Positions 41,594-54,471 of a stretch of 64,000 nucleotides of DNA are shown one piece after another; the first letter of the stretch is position 1, and every line of letters starts with the position of its first letter. The position numbers and the translations under genes were made by a program. The notes under the pieces are model-generated. The model worked only from the letters and a program-made list of their open reading frames with translations, had not been told where the DNA came from and ran no database searches. This DNA comes from Mangifera indica (Eukaryota; Streptophyta; Magnoliopsida; Sapindales; Anacardiaceae): contig NC_058146.1 in assembly GCF_011075055.1 (NCBI RefSeq), forward strand, positions 17,344,579 to 17,408,578, read 5' to 3'.

Positions 41594-44500
41594 AATTAAA
41601 TAGTATTATATATGAGGTGAATTTTCTCACATGTGATGAGATATTTACCTACCCTTATTTAGTGGGGGTAGATTAAGTTGAGTTTTCACTAATTCAACAA
41701 ATTCTCGATTAAGGTAATTATATAGAACTTAAACCAATGTTTCTTTAGCGGAATTATAGCAACATTTTTACCAATAATGTATTGTAAAAAAGATTCAAGA
41801 ATTTACCCAAAAAAAAAAAAAGAGTTATTTTTTATCGTGGAAAACATATAATGCAACATTCTCCCACGGCAGTTGAGGACCAGTTGACCATCTAAACTTG
41901 GCTTTGACTTAGCCTACCATTTGCAAAACAATCCTTTGGTTTGCAGGACTAATACATTCCAACATAGAGTAATGGTGGGAAATTGACATTCATTATTGTC
42001 ATGTTACATTCAAATGCCAAATATATTCAATGCAGTCTACCAAAGAGTCTTCATTGTCGACAAAAATAAGTCGTTTTCGTCTCGACGAAGAAGCGTAGGT
42101 ACTTAGAGATGTACGACGTCGAGAGATGTATGATTGAAAGAAGGGGCATCGGAGAGGGAGAGTAGATGCTTGAAGATTGCCGGTCACCATCGAAAAAATG
42201 AGATCTAAAGGTTTTGAAACTCTAGGGGAAAATATAATTTTTGAAAACCTGGGATGAAAGAAAATTATTAACTTTTAGAATTTGAAAGGAAAATGATATG
42301 ACTAACAAACTCAGTTAATTTTAACATCTCATAGATGAATAAATGAAATTTTTAAAATTAACGAGTGTATATTTGAAAAAAACGCATACCTTGGGTGGGA
42401 AATAGTCCTTTGGCCACAAAATTAATAACAGTACCCCCCACAAGTCATGCCCTTTGCTAAAAGGTCAAGTCGTGTTGCACACTGATCCGAGCACTAGAAG
42501 ATGCCTAATTGGAAGTGTCATAAAACTTGGTGAGTTCCAGTGATGCTATTTAAGTGGGAATAAAGATTTCCCATATCTGGTGAGTGGTCGGCAATGGCCA
42601 CTCAGAGAATACACACATATAGTTATGAATTAATGATGAGCAATACCGACTTTAATTATTGAGTATAAAAAATTATACTTATTCCCTTGTTGGAAGCGCA
42701 GATCAACGCTTTCAGGATGGGGCCTTCCAAGGTAAAAGGGGCAGTTGATCCTCCCTATTTTTTTATTGGTTAATTATTTAAAAATAATATATAAAATAAT
42801 TTTTTATTTGATTTGATTATTTAAACTGTTTAATTTAATTTAATATAATTTTCAAAACAATTTTTTTTGAAAAACATAACCGCTTTTTTTTCAATAAGTA
42901 GTATTTCAATGATGGGTTTGGTTTCACTTCAATGATTGGTTTGGTTTCACTTTCACAACTACAATGAATAAAAATTAATTTAATATTTTAAATTTTAATC
43001 AAATATAATAATTATTTATTTTTATCAAATATAATAATAATTTATATTTAATAATTTTTAAGATAATTTATTTTTATAATAATTTTTTATATATAATAAT
43101 AAAATATTATTTAAATTAAACACACTATAAACTCATCAAACACATGTATTACTATAAAACCCTAACTTTTTTCACTGCTCTAAAATCCATCGTATACAAG
43201 CCTAAAAACCAAATATACATGTTTGGGAAGAAATTGTGAAAAGAGGTATGGTCAAAGACGGTATAAAGCCGTTAAGTATAAAAAAAAATTTTGAAAATAG
43301 TGGAGATCACATTGGGGTATTATAGTCAAATTATAATTTGTTGATGGCATGTAAAGGTGCAAACGAGTAAAGTCGAGATTACTTAGTTTGATTTTGATTT
43401 AAAAAAATTATAATTGAACTCTATAATTTATATATTTATCAATTATTTATATATTTAAAATTTTTAATATTATATTTAAATCGTGCAAGCGCACCAAATC
43501 TAAAAAAAGTGAATACGGTCGGTTTGATTATAATGCTTGATCTGCACAAGCTTTAGGCCAAGTGATCAGAATATTTTAATTAATGGCCTGATCTTATCTA
43601 AAGTGTAAATTAAGGGTAACTGAAATTTGATGTCACGGTAGTGCACTACTTAATTAATCATATCTCCTCCATGATTCCTCCACTGATCATTTCTACTTTT
43701 TTGCCTTCTCATATCAATCATCTTTAATGGTTGGATTCGAATTTAATAAGTTTGGTTTGAATAGATATCTACTTAACTTAAATCGAATTTAAATTAAAGT
43801 TTTAGTTTGATAATTCAATTTGATTATTTGAAATCCTCTCTAAAAATATTTTTTATCTTTTTAATGATATTATTTATTTTGTCACTGATATTATTTATTT
43901 CCTTAATTGTACTAATTATTATGTCGATGACATTTAATGATATTTTTTATTAGTTTAAATGGGGTTGAGCTTTAATTCAAACTATCATTTAGGATTCAAG
44001 TCAAACTTAAGTTAGTTTACATTTGAATTTGATTTGATTTAATTCAAATTTAACCCTGAATTAGATGCCTACTTTGATGTAAATTAAATCCATGGGTTGC
44101 ACTTTTTAAATTAGATCCCCTCTTGCATCAATAATTAGGTTTCCAAAGTAAGGAAGCTGATAGTTGTCTATGGAAACTAGAATAATTAGGTGTGACAAAA
44201 TATTCGTAATCATTCAAGTTTCAAAAAGCTAATTTCTCAAACATCCGATTAAATTTGTTCCATGTTTTATAAATATATTAAAAATACAAAAAAAAAAAAA
44301 ATGCTCTAGCTAAATAACATTGAGCCCCAAAAGTTTATCAAATAATTTTAATACCCCTAATTTATATTAATTTCAATTAAAATAAAAAGTTTACTAGTAC
44401 AAATATAAATAAATGTGTCAATAATATATATTCGTATTCGTATCTTTGGGTACATTGTAATTTTAAAAGTTTAATGGTGAGAAATTATTCATTTACTCCC

Positions 44501-46649
44501 TAATAAATATCTTGTGACTATTAAAACTAATTGCTGATTTTAACAAAAGGGTAGAAAATTGGTTTTTTTTTTTAACTTATAAAGTAGGAATTCTTATTAT
44601 CAAACCTTGGGGAGGATATAAGTATTTGGCCTTTATAATAATCAGACTTCTCTTTATTAGTATTCCCAATTATAAAGTGTTTCTTTCTCGATGTCATCCG
44701 TACCATTCCAATATTTTAGACTTCGCATATCCAGTAATAAATAAATAATTGAATTGACATGTATTTTATAATTTTATAGCTATAGCCTATGGGTGCGTGC
44801 AGTCTCCCAATCATATGAAAAGTTATTGGCATCCCAAATCTTTCGGTTTTTGAAATCAAGATATGCACAAACGTCAGTATTCAACCATATCACAAAATAA
44901 TATTATTGTTATTATTTAAATAGTTACTATATAATATTATTTTTGTTTTAAATATATTATTTGGATAATGATTATAGGGTTAAGATTGTGACTTTCAAAT
45001 AGAAGTGATTTGATCTATATTAGCTTAATTTGAATCAGTTATTTGACTTAAATAAATCAATTTTAAGGTAGAATTTTAATTTAACTGTTTTAATTAAAAT
45101 CGATTTATAAGTTTATTTAATAATATTATTTATTTTATCTATAACACTAATGATCTTTATAATAATATTATTCATTTTACTAGTAATTTATTGATAATAC
45201 TAAGCCAAATGAGTTTGGACTCTAATCTCATATAGTTTTATTGAAATATTAATATTTGACTTTTTATTATAATTTAATAGATAATTAATATAAAATTTTT
45301 TAATTTGAAAACCGGTTTTCAAATTTTAATAAATTGAAAACTAAATCGAAATCCTAGTTTTTGTAATATTTCAACCTGATAACCAAACCAATTTTATAGT
45401 TTTATGATTCAGTTTAGTTTTCACATTATTTTGAACACCCCTACTTTTTTTAATTTGTCATATCATTATCATAACTATGGTCTCTGCATTAGTTACTTAC
45501 AAAGTTTTTTGTAGGGTTGGATATAGGGTTGAAAACAAGTTTTGCTTAAACGAGCTTGATTCAAATGAATCTGAAACAAGTTTGGTGCTTGTAAACTTGA
45601 GTTCAAGCTTAAACTTAAAAGTTAAATATTTTCAAACTCAAGTTTGAGAGTTGTTTGGACTGTCAAACTCGTGAGCTAGAAAAAATTTGATACTACTTGA
45701 CTAAACCGATATTGATTTGACCAATACACATTAATGATGTTATTTGAGTCCTTTTTTATTTGTTACAATATCAAGCTCAGCTCAACTTGAATCCAAGCCT
45801 AGTTGGATGTGTGCTAAGCTTGCTTGGTCTTGAGTTGGTGTTTGATTTGAATAAATCAAATTCAAGTTGGAGTAGCTCCACCTTAAACATATCAAACTCA
45901 AAAAGAATTAGTCATGATTTTCATACCCAAACCCTAAATCTAACAAAAAAATGAATCCACTATTATCATAATTGATTAATCATGCCATCAATCGAAAAGA
46001 ATAACTCACCTAGCGTACCATTGCGTTGTCAATTGTTTGGGTGTGTCAACACTGTTGATTATTTGAGTGTGTTGTGGTTAGCCATTCTCGGTGATTTTCA
46101 CAAGTATGGAGCGTTTGATTTGAGAAAATGTTACTTCACTTGATTTTTCATGTCGTCGGCTTCAATGGTTCATGGTTGCTTATGTCGGTTCATGTGTGAA
46201 CAGTGGTTTTTTTGGGCCTCAACAGGTTTTGTGGTATACATGCTAACATTTTAAAAATGCAACATTTTTGTATAGGCATTGACTCAGTGGCAAAATTTTA
46301 AATTTTCCATTTTTTATCTGTTCTCATGAATTTTCTTTATTTTTGATGACTCTTTTTTTTTTTTTATGCTACTAAATTTTTGTTCGAATTGAACTTAGGT
46401 TAATCTCTACTTGTGTTCGGTGTGAATTTAACTTTAAATTTTTGATAATTTGAGTGAAAAGACAACACAATATTAATTATCCCCACAAATCTCTTTCCTT
46501 CAATTTGGTACTGTGATAGAATATGTCTCATAAGTGAGGCAATTAAACGTTCAAATTGCACTTGGCTCTACCCTAAATGCGTGACTTTTCAACTTGATCT
46601 CTTCACTTCTTCCCACATTAATCTTCCACAAAACTTTCTGTCTCTAAAC
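41594..46649. other. Spacer upstream of the second HKT gene
   Basis: Counterpart of 18,269-23,199. A segment specific to this unit (about 42,040-42,416) ends TTGGGTGGGAAATAGTCCTT then TGGCC, the terminus of the TIR family above. An AT-rich MITE-like remnant lies at about 42,960-43,140. No gene is supported. The proximal promoter region before 46,650 is well conserved with unit 1. Confidence 0.5.
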
Positions 46650-47813
46650 ATGAACAATAAGCATTCTTTCCGGGGTTTAATTTTGTTCATGCAGTCGCGT
46701 ATTGTTTCCAGAGTGAATTTCTTCTGGATTCATCTCTATTACTACCTAACTATCTCTTCTGTAGGATACTTAGCGTTAAGGGTCACCAAGCCAAGAACTG
46801 CGCCCTCTTTTCAGCCTGAAAACTTGGACTTATTCTTCACTTCTGTGTCCGCAATGACAAATTCTAGCATGTCAACCGTCGAAATGGAGGTTTTCTCCAA
46901 TCTTCAACTCGTTTTTATGATCATCCTGATGTTCATAGGTGCGGAGGTTTTCGTCTCCTGGCTTGAACTTCATCTAAAATCTAAACTTCCCAGAAAAAAA
47001 CCCATTGAAAACGACATAACTGAACTTGGTTTAGCCTCCTTATCAAGTCCACAAAACGAGAATTCCACAAAAAATACTTTCAAGCCTTCACTCGATAATT
47101 CCATCAAGATTTTGGGCTATGTTATATTAGGTTATCTTGTAGTAGTTCTTGTAGCCGGAACCAGTGTATTCTTACTTTACGTTAGCCTCGTTGAAAGTGC
47201 AAAAGAAATTCTAAAACGCAAAGGTCTTCACCCACTAACATTTTCTGTGTTCACAATCGTTTCTACTTTCTCAAACTCTGGTTTCGTCCCCACAAATGAA
47301 AATATGATTGTTTTCAGGAAGAATTCAGGTCTTCTTTGGGTTCTAATGCCGCAGGTTCTCCTTGGAAACACATTGTTTCCATCTTGCCTGTGGCTTGTCA
47401 TCAGGGTTTTGAGTAAAATCACAAGGCGAGTGGAGTTTGAAAACATGTTGAGAAATCACAAAGAGATGGGATATTTTTATCTGTTGTCTGGTGTTCATTC
47501 TTGTTATCTTGGAGCTACTGTTTTTGGGTTGTTGTTTGTGCAGTTTGTCTTGTTTTGTTCCCTGGAATGGAATTCGGCAGCCATGGATGGTCTAAGTATC
47601 TACCAGAAAGTGGTTGGTTCTTTATTTGAAGTGGTTAATTCGAGGTACACAGGCGAATCTGTGTTCGATCTCTCCATACTTTCTTCGGCTGTGCTGGTGC
47701 TCTTTATTGTTATGATGTAAGATTCTTCACTCTTTTCTTCCTCTCTCTCTCCCTCTTTTTTTTTTTTAAGTTATACACGCATATAATTTTGATTATATAA
47801 TTAATTACACAAA

Positions 47814-47850
<37 letters not shown>

Positions 47851-50450
47851 TATGATTAAATATTAATTTTATCTTTAATTTAAAATAATTTAATTATACA
47901 ATAATATATCATTTGTATAATCAATTATACAAACAAAAAGATATACACATAATTTTATTGTTTTTCTAATCATAATTGAGTGTAATTATCTAAGTGTGAG
48001 AGAAAGTATCATCTTTAGTTGGATTTTTGTCAAATTAAACCTTATGGATATACCATATTCTATTGCATTTAGCGTACCAACAATTGGTTTAACTATAAGT
48101 GCACAACTTAAAATATAATTCCATCCAAGAGGGCTAGATGAGGGTGAGGTTTCCTATCCGCCTGGTTGAAGAGGAGGCAGTTGGGCGTAAAGTCTATCCT
48201 CGGAGGGTTGGGTGTGAGATCCATCCTTAGAGATCCAAATGAAATAAGAGTATCATGTTGATCCAAGTTATAAGGTAAATTACTGAGTTTAAGATTTAGA
48301 GGTGTTGAATTAGTGAGGTTGTAAGAAGTGTTAAACTGATGATATAACACGTAAAGAGAGGATTATCCATTATCATTAAAAAAACAATAAAATTATGTAC
48401 ATTTATTTTTTGTATACAATTTATGTATATAGATGAGGTGTTATCATGTGATTAGATATTTCTTTATTATATGATGACATATATTTTAAAATCACATAAT
48501 TATATTATGATATATCACTATATATATAAATTATGTATAAAAAATAGATACATATTATATTACTCTTAAAAAATATATATTGAGTGCGAGTAGACATAAT
48601 AGGTCCATTTGCAGAGCCCACCAATGCTTTCAATATTTTTTTATTTTATAACATTTATATATATATATATATATATAGATATATATACTGTCCATTTGAA
48701 AAGATATTTTGGTGATAAATTAAGTCTTCCCACTTTCTTGTACGGTCTATGGCCTACCGAATCATGTTTAAGAATCTTGCCATTTCTTTTATTCCCTATC
48801 CAAAACAATACTTTGCATCCCATTCAGGTAATGGGCTGTGCCAAGGGGGCCAGCCAGCCCACAAAATTTTAAGGCCTGGGGGGGCACAATCTATAATATA
48901 GTGTGAGCGGTGTTTCTGTGGGTTTTTTTGGTCATTATTTTAATGTTTAATTATAATTCTTTTTTTGGTCAGTTGTGTCATACCGATTTGTAAACCTTCC
49001 CGTGAGATTTAGATACGACTCCGTTTCACTAATAGGCCTGAGCAGGACTAATAAATTTGCAACCATGTTAAGCTTGGAACTTGAAGTTCCTGGCTGAAGT
49101 TGTAGATGGCCAATCCAAATTTTGACTTAGTATATATATTATATTTATTTTATATGTTTATTTCGTATTCAAGATAATTATAATTTATTATCATATATTT
49201 AGAAGAAAATATTTGAAAATAAATAATTTTTAATTAATTCAAACCGTAATTTAAACCAAACAAAATAATAATTTTTCAGTTTGGTATGAAAACAATGAGT
49301 CACAAACCTTTATATAAAATTTCACTTTGATCCGTAGTGGTTGGACATTAAAAATAATGTAAAATTCTTCGTACTTTTCATTTGTTTTTCAATCTTTTCA
49401 CACCTCTTACACTTTCTAATTGACACCCAACTTATATATATAGGTTATATGTGAAAAAGTCATCTCCTTATAACCAAATATTACTTCGCCGGGTTTGAAA
49501 TACCATATAAGTTTTGCTCGGATCATCTTAATATAGACGGAAGCCTAACCCAACATATACTAAGAAACTTGAAAATTAGCAAAACAAAACTTGCATGAAT
49601 TTATATTAAATCGTCGTATATAAAACTGAGTTTTCAAATGATAAGTCATCATATGATTGAGTGATTTTGAATTAAGAATCTAATCACATGATGATATATT
49701 GTTTAAATATTAATTAAATACTTAAAATTAGATACATATAATATTATTCATATGTTAAACTCAACTTATGCAGGTATCTCTCACCTGGTATATCATTTTT
49801 ACCAAGAAGATATCAAGAAGAAGATTCAAGAAAATGCCAACTCAGGAAAAATGATAAAAAGAAGAGTTTCAGGGAGAGTTTGATATTGTCACAACTCTCT
49901 TACCTTGTTATCTCAATCATCATAATCTGCATTACTGAGAGGGATAGAATTAAGAAAGACCCCCTCAATTTCAATGTCTTAAACATCACATTTGAAGTTA
50001 TAAGGTGAGACAAATTATTAATCTCTCTTTATTGGTTATGGACAGGGTAAGATGTGAACTAAGACATTGTTTTTAATGTATATGAGTCAAAATAATATCG
50101 TTTTAACGATGCCAAATCGAGTTCTCTGAGGTCGCAAACTTGGCAAATCAAACACTTTTAAGTTTGAACTTAAGCTAACTTACTCGAATCCATTCCTAAT
50201 TTTGGATATAGGGAAAATTTTTTGATGAAAAATTAATTTATTAATGTGCAGTGCGTATGGGAATGTTGGGTTCTCAACTGGGTACAGTTGTAAACGGCAA
50301 TTGAAACCTGAGAGCTTTTGCAAGGATACTTCTTATGGATTTGTTGGAAGATGGAGTGCTGGAGGAAAACTAATGCTGATTATAGTCATGTTCTTTGGAA
50401 GGCTAAAGAGATTCAACATGAACGGTGGTAAATCTTGGAAACTCTCCTAG
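46650..50450 (+). CDS. HKT1-type (class I) sodium transporter, copy B
   Basis: Exons 46650-47716, 49774-50004 and 50252-50450 have the same lengths and splice phases as copy A and give 498 residues (stop TAG). The ATG at 46,650 is chosen by alignment to copy A; an in-frame GTG 69 bases upstream is not a plausible start. The pore filter is again Ser73 plus Gly211, Gly335 and Gly439. By eye it differs from copy A at about 20 residues, including Cys210 to Ser beside the second filter Gly, Tyr337 to Ser after the third, Gly170 to Ala and Met389 to Arg. A plasma-membrane Na+ transport role is inferred from class. Intron 1 holds a MITE (48,385-48,565) absent from copy A. Confidence 0.95.
48385..48565. 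repeat. MITE inserted only in unit 2, inside HKT copy B intron 1
   Basis: The left end CAATAAAATTATGTACATTT and the inverted right end (GAGTAATATAATATGTATCT) pair imperfectly. The core words TTATCATGTGATTAGATA and CATAATTATATTATGATA match the family at 10,958 and 61,401. It is flanked by TTAAAAAA (48,377-48,384 and 48,566-48,573). Unit 1 reads ATTAAAAAAATATATTGAG uninterrupted near 24,895. The flank is A-rich, so the target duplication length is uncertain. Confidence 0.75.
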
Positions 50451-50549
50451 GTAAATCTTCTTATTGGGGTATTGTTACTGGGGAAGCAACATAGCATAAC
50501 AACTATAATTTAGTGACTTTTAGAGTTATCATACATAAATACATACGTA

Positions 50550-50554
50550 CGTAC

Positions 50555-50616
<62 letters not shown>
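50550..50616. repeat. (GT)n(TA)n compound microsatellite
   Basis: A CGTACGTACGTGTGTG run passes into about 24 TA units. Unit 1 has a much shorter, interrupted tract at 26,840-26,872. Confidence 0.9.
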
Positions 50617-50618
<2 letters not shown>

Positions 50619-50636
50619 GGGAGCGTTATTTGCACG

Positions 50637-50768
50637 TATAATGAGTATCAATTTACACAACAACGATAATTTGTTGTTATGTGTTTGAATTTTATTTATC
50701 TTACACTTAAAATTATTTAATCATGTGATAATACATTATTGTTGATACCCAAATTGATACTTATTATA
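50637..50768. repeat. Small palindromic MITE, unit 2 copy
   Basis: Counterpart of 26,895-27,026, with TATAATGAGTATCAATTT at the left and its slightly mutated inverse at the right. Confidence 0.65.
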
Positions 50769-51614
50769 AATATATATAGTTTTATTGTAATATATATTAG
50801 ATCTGGGTTTGGGTTGTGTTGTAATACTTGAGAACAAATAACTATTTTAATGTAATGATAATGTAAAATATATTAATAAACGTATGTGTATTAAAGATGA
50901 ATATTAAATTATGTATTTATGATAATATGTGATTTTATGATTAGAAAATTTTAAATTTGTGATAAAATATGGTCCAATTAAATGAAAATACATCATCGTG
51001 ACTATACAAATTAGTACTCATAATTAGTTTATAAATTAGTGCTTAATAGATTTCTTAATTTTAACCATTTGACAATTAAAAAATTATTTGAAAACTTGAA
51101 TCAATTTTCCCTTGTCTTACCTTTGTGGTTTAAAAAACTGTATTCAACTAGTCGTTCGATCGGGACTCGGGGCCAGTTCAGTCCTGGCTTGCCCCGAAAC
51201 CTATATAGGCAATTGGATTGGGGCTGAAACTACCTGGTTCGCGGATTGATTGCTGGATTACCCTAGTCAAAAACCTATCCGTTGACATCCACGTAAAAAA
51301 CTAAAAGATTTTGAAGGAGCCGGTGGTTGAATCCAACATTTTGGCGTCTGAAAATGGACACTTGACCACCGAGCCAATGTCAATTTTGGTCAAGCTCTAT
51401 TGTAATTTAAAATTTAATAGTATTTTATATTTATTTAAATAGTAACATTGATGTGATCATGATTAATCGGTCAGATTATTAATATATTGTCCGAGTCTAG
51501 AAACCTTGATTTCCCCAACATGGCCCGACTGGGCAGGTTATTGAGCTTGGGGAATTGCAAGGACTACTTCAAATTGTCACTTGCAAGTTCTTCAAGACAT
51601 ATGTAATGGTTTTA

Positions 51615-52045
51615 CCCTCAAATTTCAAATAAGTCTGAGCAATTTCTTCAATGGCAGGAGCTCGAATTCAATCTCCCAAGTCTGAAACAGCAGCAGCAAA
51701 AAAGTAGGCCACTCTTTCCGTGTTGCATTTCAATTGCCTTCAGTAAATTCTTCGAAGCTTGAAACCTGAAATACCAAGTAGTCAGAGTATTGAGAGACCC
51801 GGAAAGCACTTAACAGATAACAGATAATACAATCCTTACAATGGTGAGACGAAATCTGAGTTCTAAACTTTGGTGCTCGACAAGGCAAAGACTGTGACCT
51901 TGTATTTGATTTTGTCGTATCCATTTGCACCCATGTTTGTTGCATTTTATGTAGCAAGTGAAGCTCCTACAGAGTGACCTGCTACTGCTATACTGATTTC
52001 CTCGCCTTGGTATCGATTGAGAGATTCCTTGACTGCTTCAAGAAC
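51615..52045 (-). pseudogene. Phospholipase A1-like relic, unit 2
   Basis: Counterpart of 33,070-33,498, with the same acceptor, GHSVG elbow and in-frame TAA after GASLAT. It is an untranslated relic of the lipase family intact (at least in part) at 63 kb. Confidence 0.75.
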
Positions 52046-53720
52046 CTATGACAAAGATAGAAACAACAATGACAATTGAATTATGTACACAACAAATATT
52101 TTCCAAGGCCCATAAAAGGAGTTGAACTAAAATATTTTTGTTTGTATTATTTACGTGCGAATTTAGTTGGTGTGGGTATGTAAGTTTGAAGGAAGTACTG
52201 GTCCAGCCTAGTTGAGGGTAAAATCTCATCCTCAAAGGCCAAGGTCAGGGGAGATACTGGTCCAGCAGATTCCCAAACCAACTTTGGTGATGAGCAATTT
52301 GTTTTCTGAAAGTTATTTTATTTATATAATTTTTGTTTATTTATACGATGACATATCTTTATATAGTAAAACTATCTATATCTACTTTGATTATATAAAT
52401 AGACACATATTTGATGTGTATGATCAAGTGATTGAATGATTTTGAATTAAAAATGAAGTAACACTCAATCACATGATGACATATTATATGTATTGTCATT
52501 TAAATACCGAAAAATAAATACACATAATATTGCTTCTCCTTAAAACATGGGTGGGTCAAGTAATTGACCCAATATAATAAAAAATGGTCAAAATCAAATA
52601 AATTTATTTTGGTAATAATAAAAGAGTCAAATTTTGAAATAGAATATCATTTTTCTAATGAAGCGAGACACATTTTTAAAGGTGTTAGTGGGCTGGGTTG
52701 GGCCTGTACAGTTGCGGGTCTTCAGGCTGGACCAATTTGAAAAATACACAAGGCCCATGACATGACTTTATGTATACCGGGCCGGATCAAACCTTTAACA
52801 AACCAGCCCGTTAATTTAAAAAACAATTTGTATATTATAATTATTAATTTTTAATAATATTATATACAGTACTGTGTCAAGCCAGGCGGGCTAGCCCATG
52901 GCATGCCCTGCTACAATAGTGGGCTGTGCCTATTCGTGCCAGACTAAAATTTCGTGCTTCAGGCTTGACCGAACACTTTTACATATCGTCAATGATAAAC
53001 CTTTTTTTAACCAAAAAGAAATTTCATAATGCTCACCAATAACTAGCCGATGTTTGGAATTAGAGTAGATTCAGTTTGAACCGAACCAAACTTGACACTA
53101 ATCGAAACTTATGCAAGTTAATGTACAATATAAACAATATAGTTGGAAAGCTAAATAATCATCAATAGGATGAACAATGAATTAGATGAAAAAACGACTC
53201 AATCTTAAACTGAACTGTCGAGTTTAAGATGAAGAAATCAAAAGAAACTTAATCACTTGATTCCAATAACAAAGATACCAAGATCCTATTCTCATATATC
53301 ATCTCTTTTTAACATAAATAAATACAGTGATACAATGCATGAGAGGGAGAAGGATTGACAGTAAATTGAAGGCAAGGGATTGGATTTAGATCAAAGATTC
53401 CATAAAGAATTGAAATCAAAAAATAAAAAATTGAGAGGGAAAAAGTTAGGTAAGAGAAACATCATGAAAGAAAGAGTGTAAGATTTTTTCATTATACGAA
53501 AACAAATAGAATAAGCTGCCTTATATATGAACGACAGAACTGTTCCGTTATAATGGTTCGGTGAAAACTTAACGGACACAGAAACATGAGTCCAACATCC
53601 TGCTGACGTTCCACCACTTGCAAATTTTTTACTCTCTTCTTTCCACTGACTACATCATAAAGACACTAACAAGAAAACAACAAAATAAAAAATTCTCCTG
53701 TGAGGTCGTCTTCTTGTAAA
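52046..53720. other. Spacer shared with unit 1
   Basis: It includes the empty hAT site (GGTGTTAG, 52,681-52,688) and a 130 bp stretch (52,757-52,890) absent from unit 1. No gene. Confidence 0.5.
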
Positions 53721-53885
53721 GGACAAATTCTAGTATGTCAACCGTCGAAATGGAGGTTTCAACTTGCTTTTATGATCATTTTGATGTTTACAGTGGGGAG
53801 ACTGTCGTCTCCTGGCTTGAACATCATAGAAAATCCAAATTTCCCAGAAAAAAAAAATCCCACTGAAAATGATAAAACTGAACTC
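53721..53885 (+). pseudogene. HKT exon-1 relic, unit 2
   Basis: Counterpart of 36,256-36,413, here still reading GGACAAATTCTAGTATGTCA before ACCGTCGAAATGGAGGTTTC. The same internal deletion is present, confirming that decay began before the tandem duplication. Confidence 0.85.
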
Positions 53886-53980
53886 GTATTGAATCACATT
53901 TTATTTTAATATTTGACCAGACTTTATCCTGTTTATTGTTTTAGGCCCTATCCTTATCTAACATGTCCAATTTTAAGAGA

Positions 53981-54471
53981 GCGTTTGGTTCTAATTTTTT
54001 AAGATTACCTTGGTAATCTATCTTTTATTCTTTTATTTGGTTTGCTAGTAATAAAAGATTACAATAATTTTCTATCACCGATGTTAACGTGACATGTAAT
54101 ATAGGTGATAATCTGATTACCACCTTCATCTTAAGTATTTAAAGATTACTAAAGTAATCTTGATTTTATTATAATTATATTATTATTTATTAATTTTTTT
54201 AGACAAAAATAAATTTATTTTTAATTAATATGAAAAATAATATAAAAAATATTTAAAAATAATTATATTTAAAGACATTTAAGTAAAATAATTTACTAGT
54301 AATCTTTTATTACCTTTAACCAAATGTAATAATTATTTATATCTATCAAATTTTATCAAATATAGTAATCATTTATACCAAGTAATCTTCTAAATAATCT
54401 ATCTTCAAGATAATCTTTTTATTTTGATAATAAAATATTACCTAAACCAAATACCCCCTTAAGAAACAAAA
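53981..54471. mobile_element. AT-rich MITE-like element, unit 2 only
   Basis: Left end AGAGCGTTTGGTTCTAATTT; inverted right end GGGGGTATTTGGTTTAGGTA. They share the TTTGGTT core but are otherwise imperfect. TTAAG flanks both sides (before 53,981 and after 54,466) and may be a target duplication. Unit 1 has a different ~200 bp here, so insertion plus deletion occurred. Relatives lie near 4.1, 19.5, 43.0 and 62.0 kb. Confidence 0.5.

Larger units (their letters stand above)
50451..51614. other. HKT copy B 3' flank and spacer
   Basis: Holds a TG/TA microsatellite (about 50,550-50,616), the palindromic MITE (50,637-50,768) and the empty chromovirus site (51,519-51,523). No gene. Confidence 0.5.

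Noticed and set aside
46581..46649. An N-terminal extension of HKT copy B
   Set aside because: It starts at GTG and reads presumed leader sequence. Copy A begins at the ATG matching 46,650.
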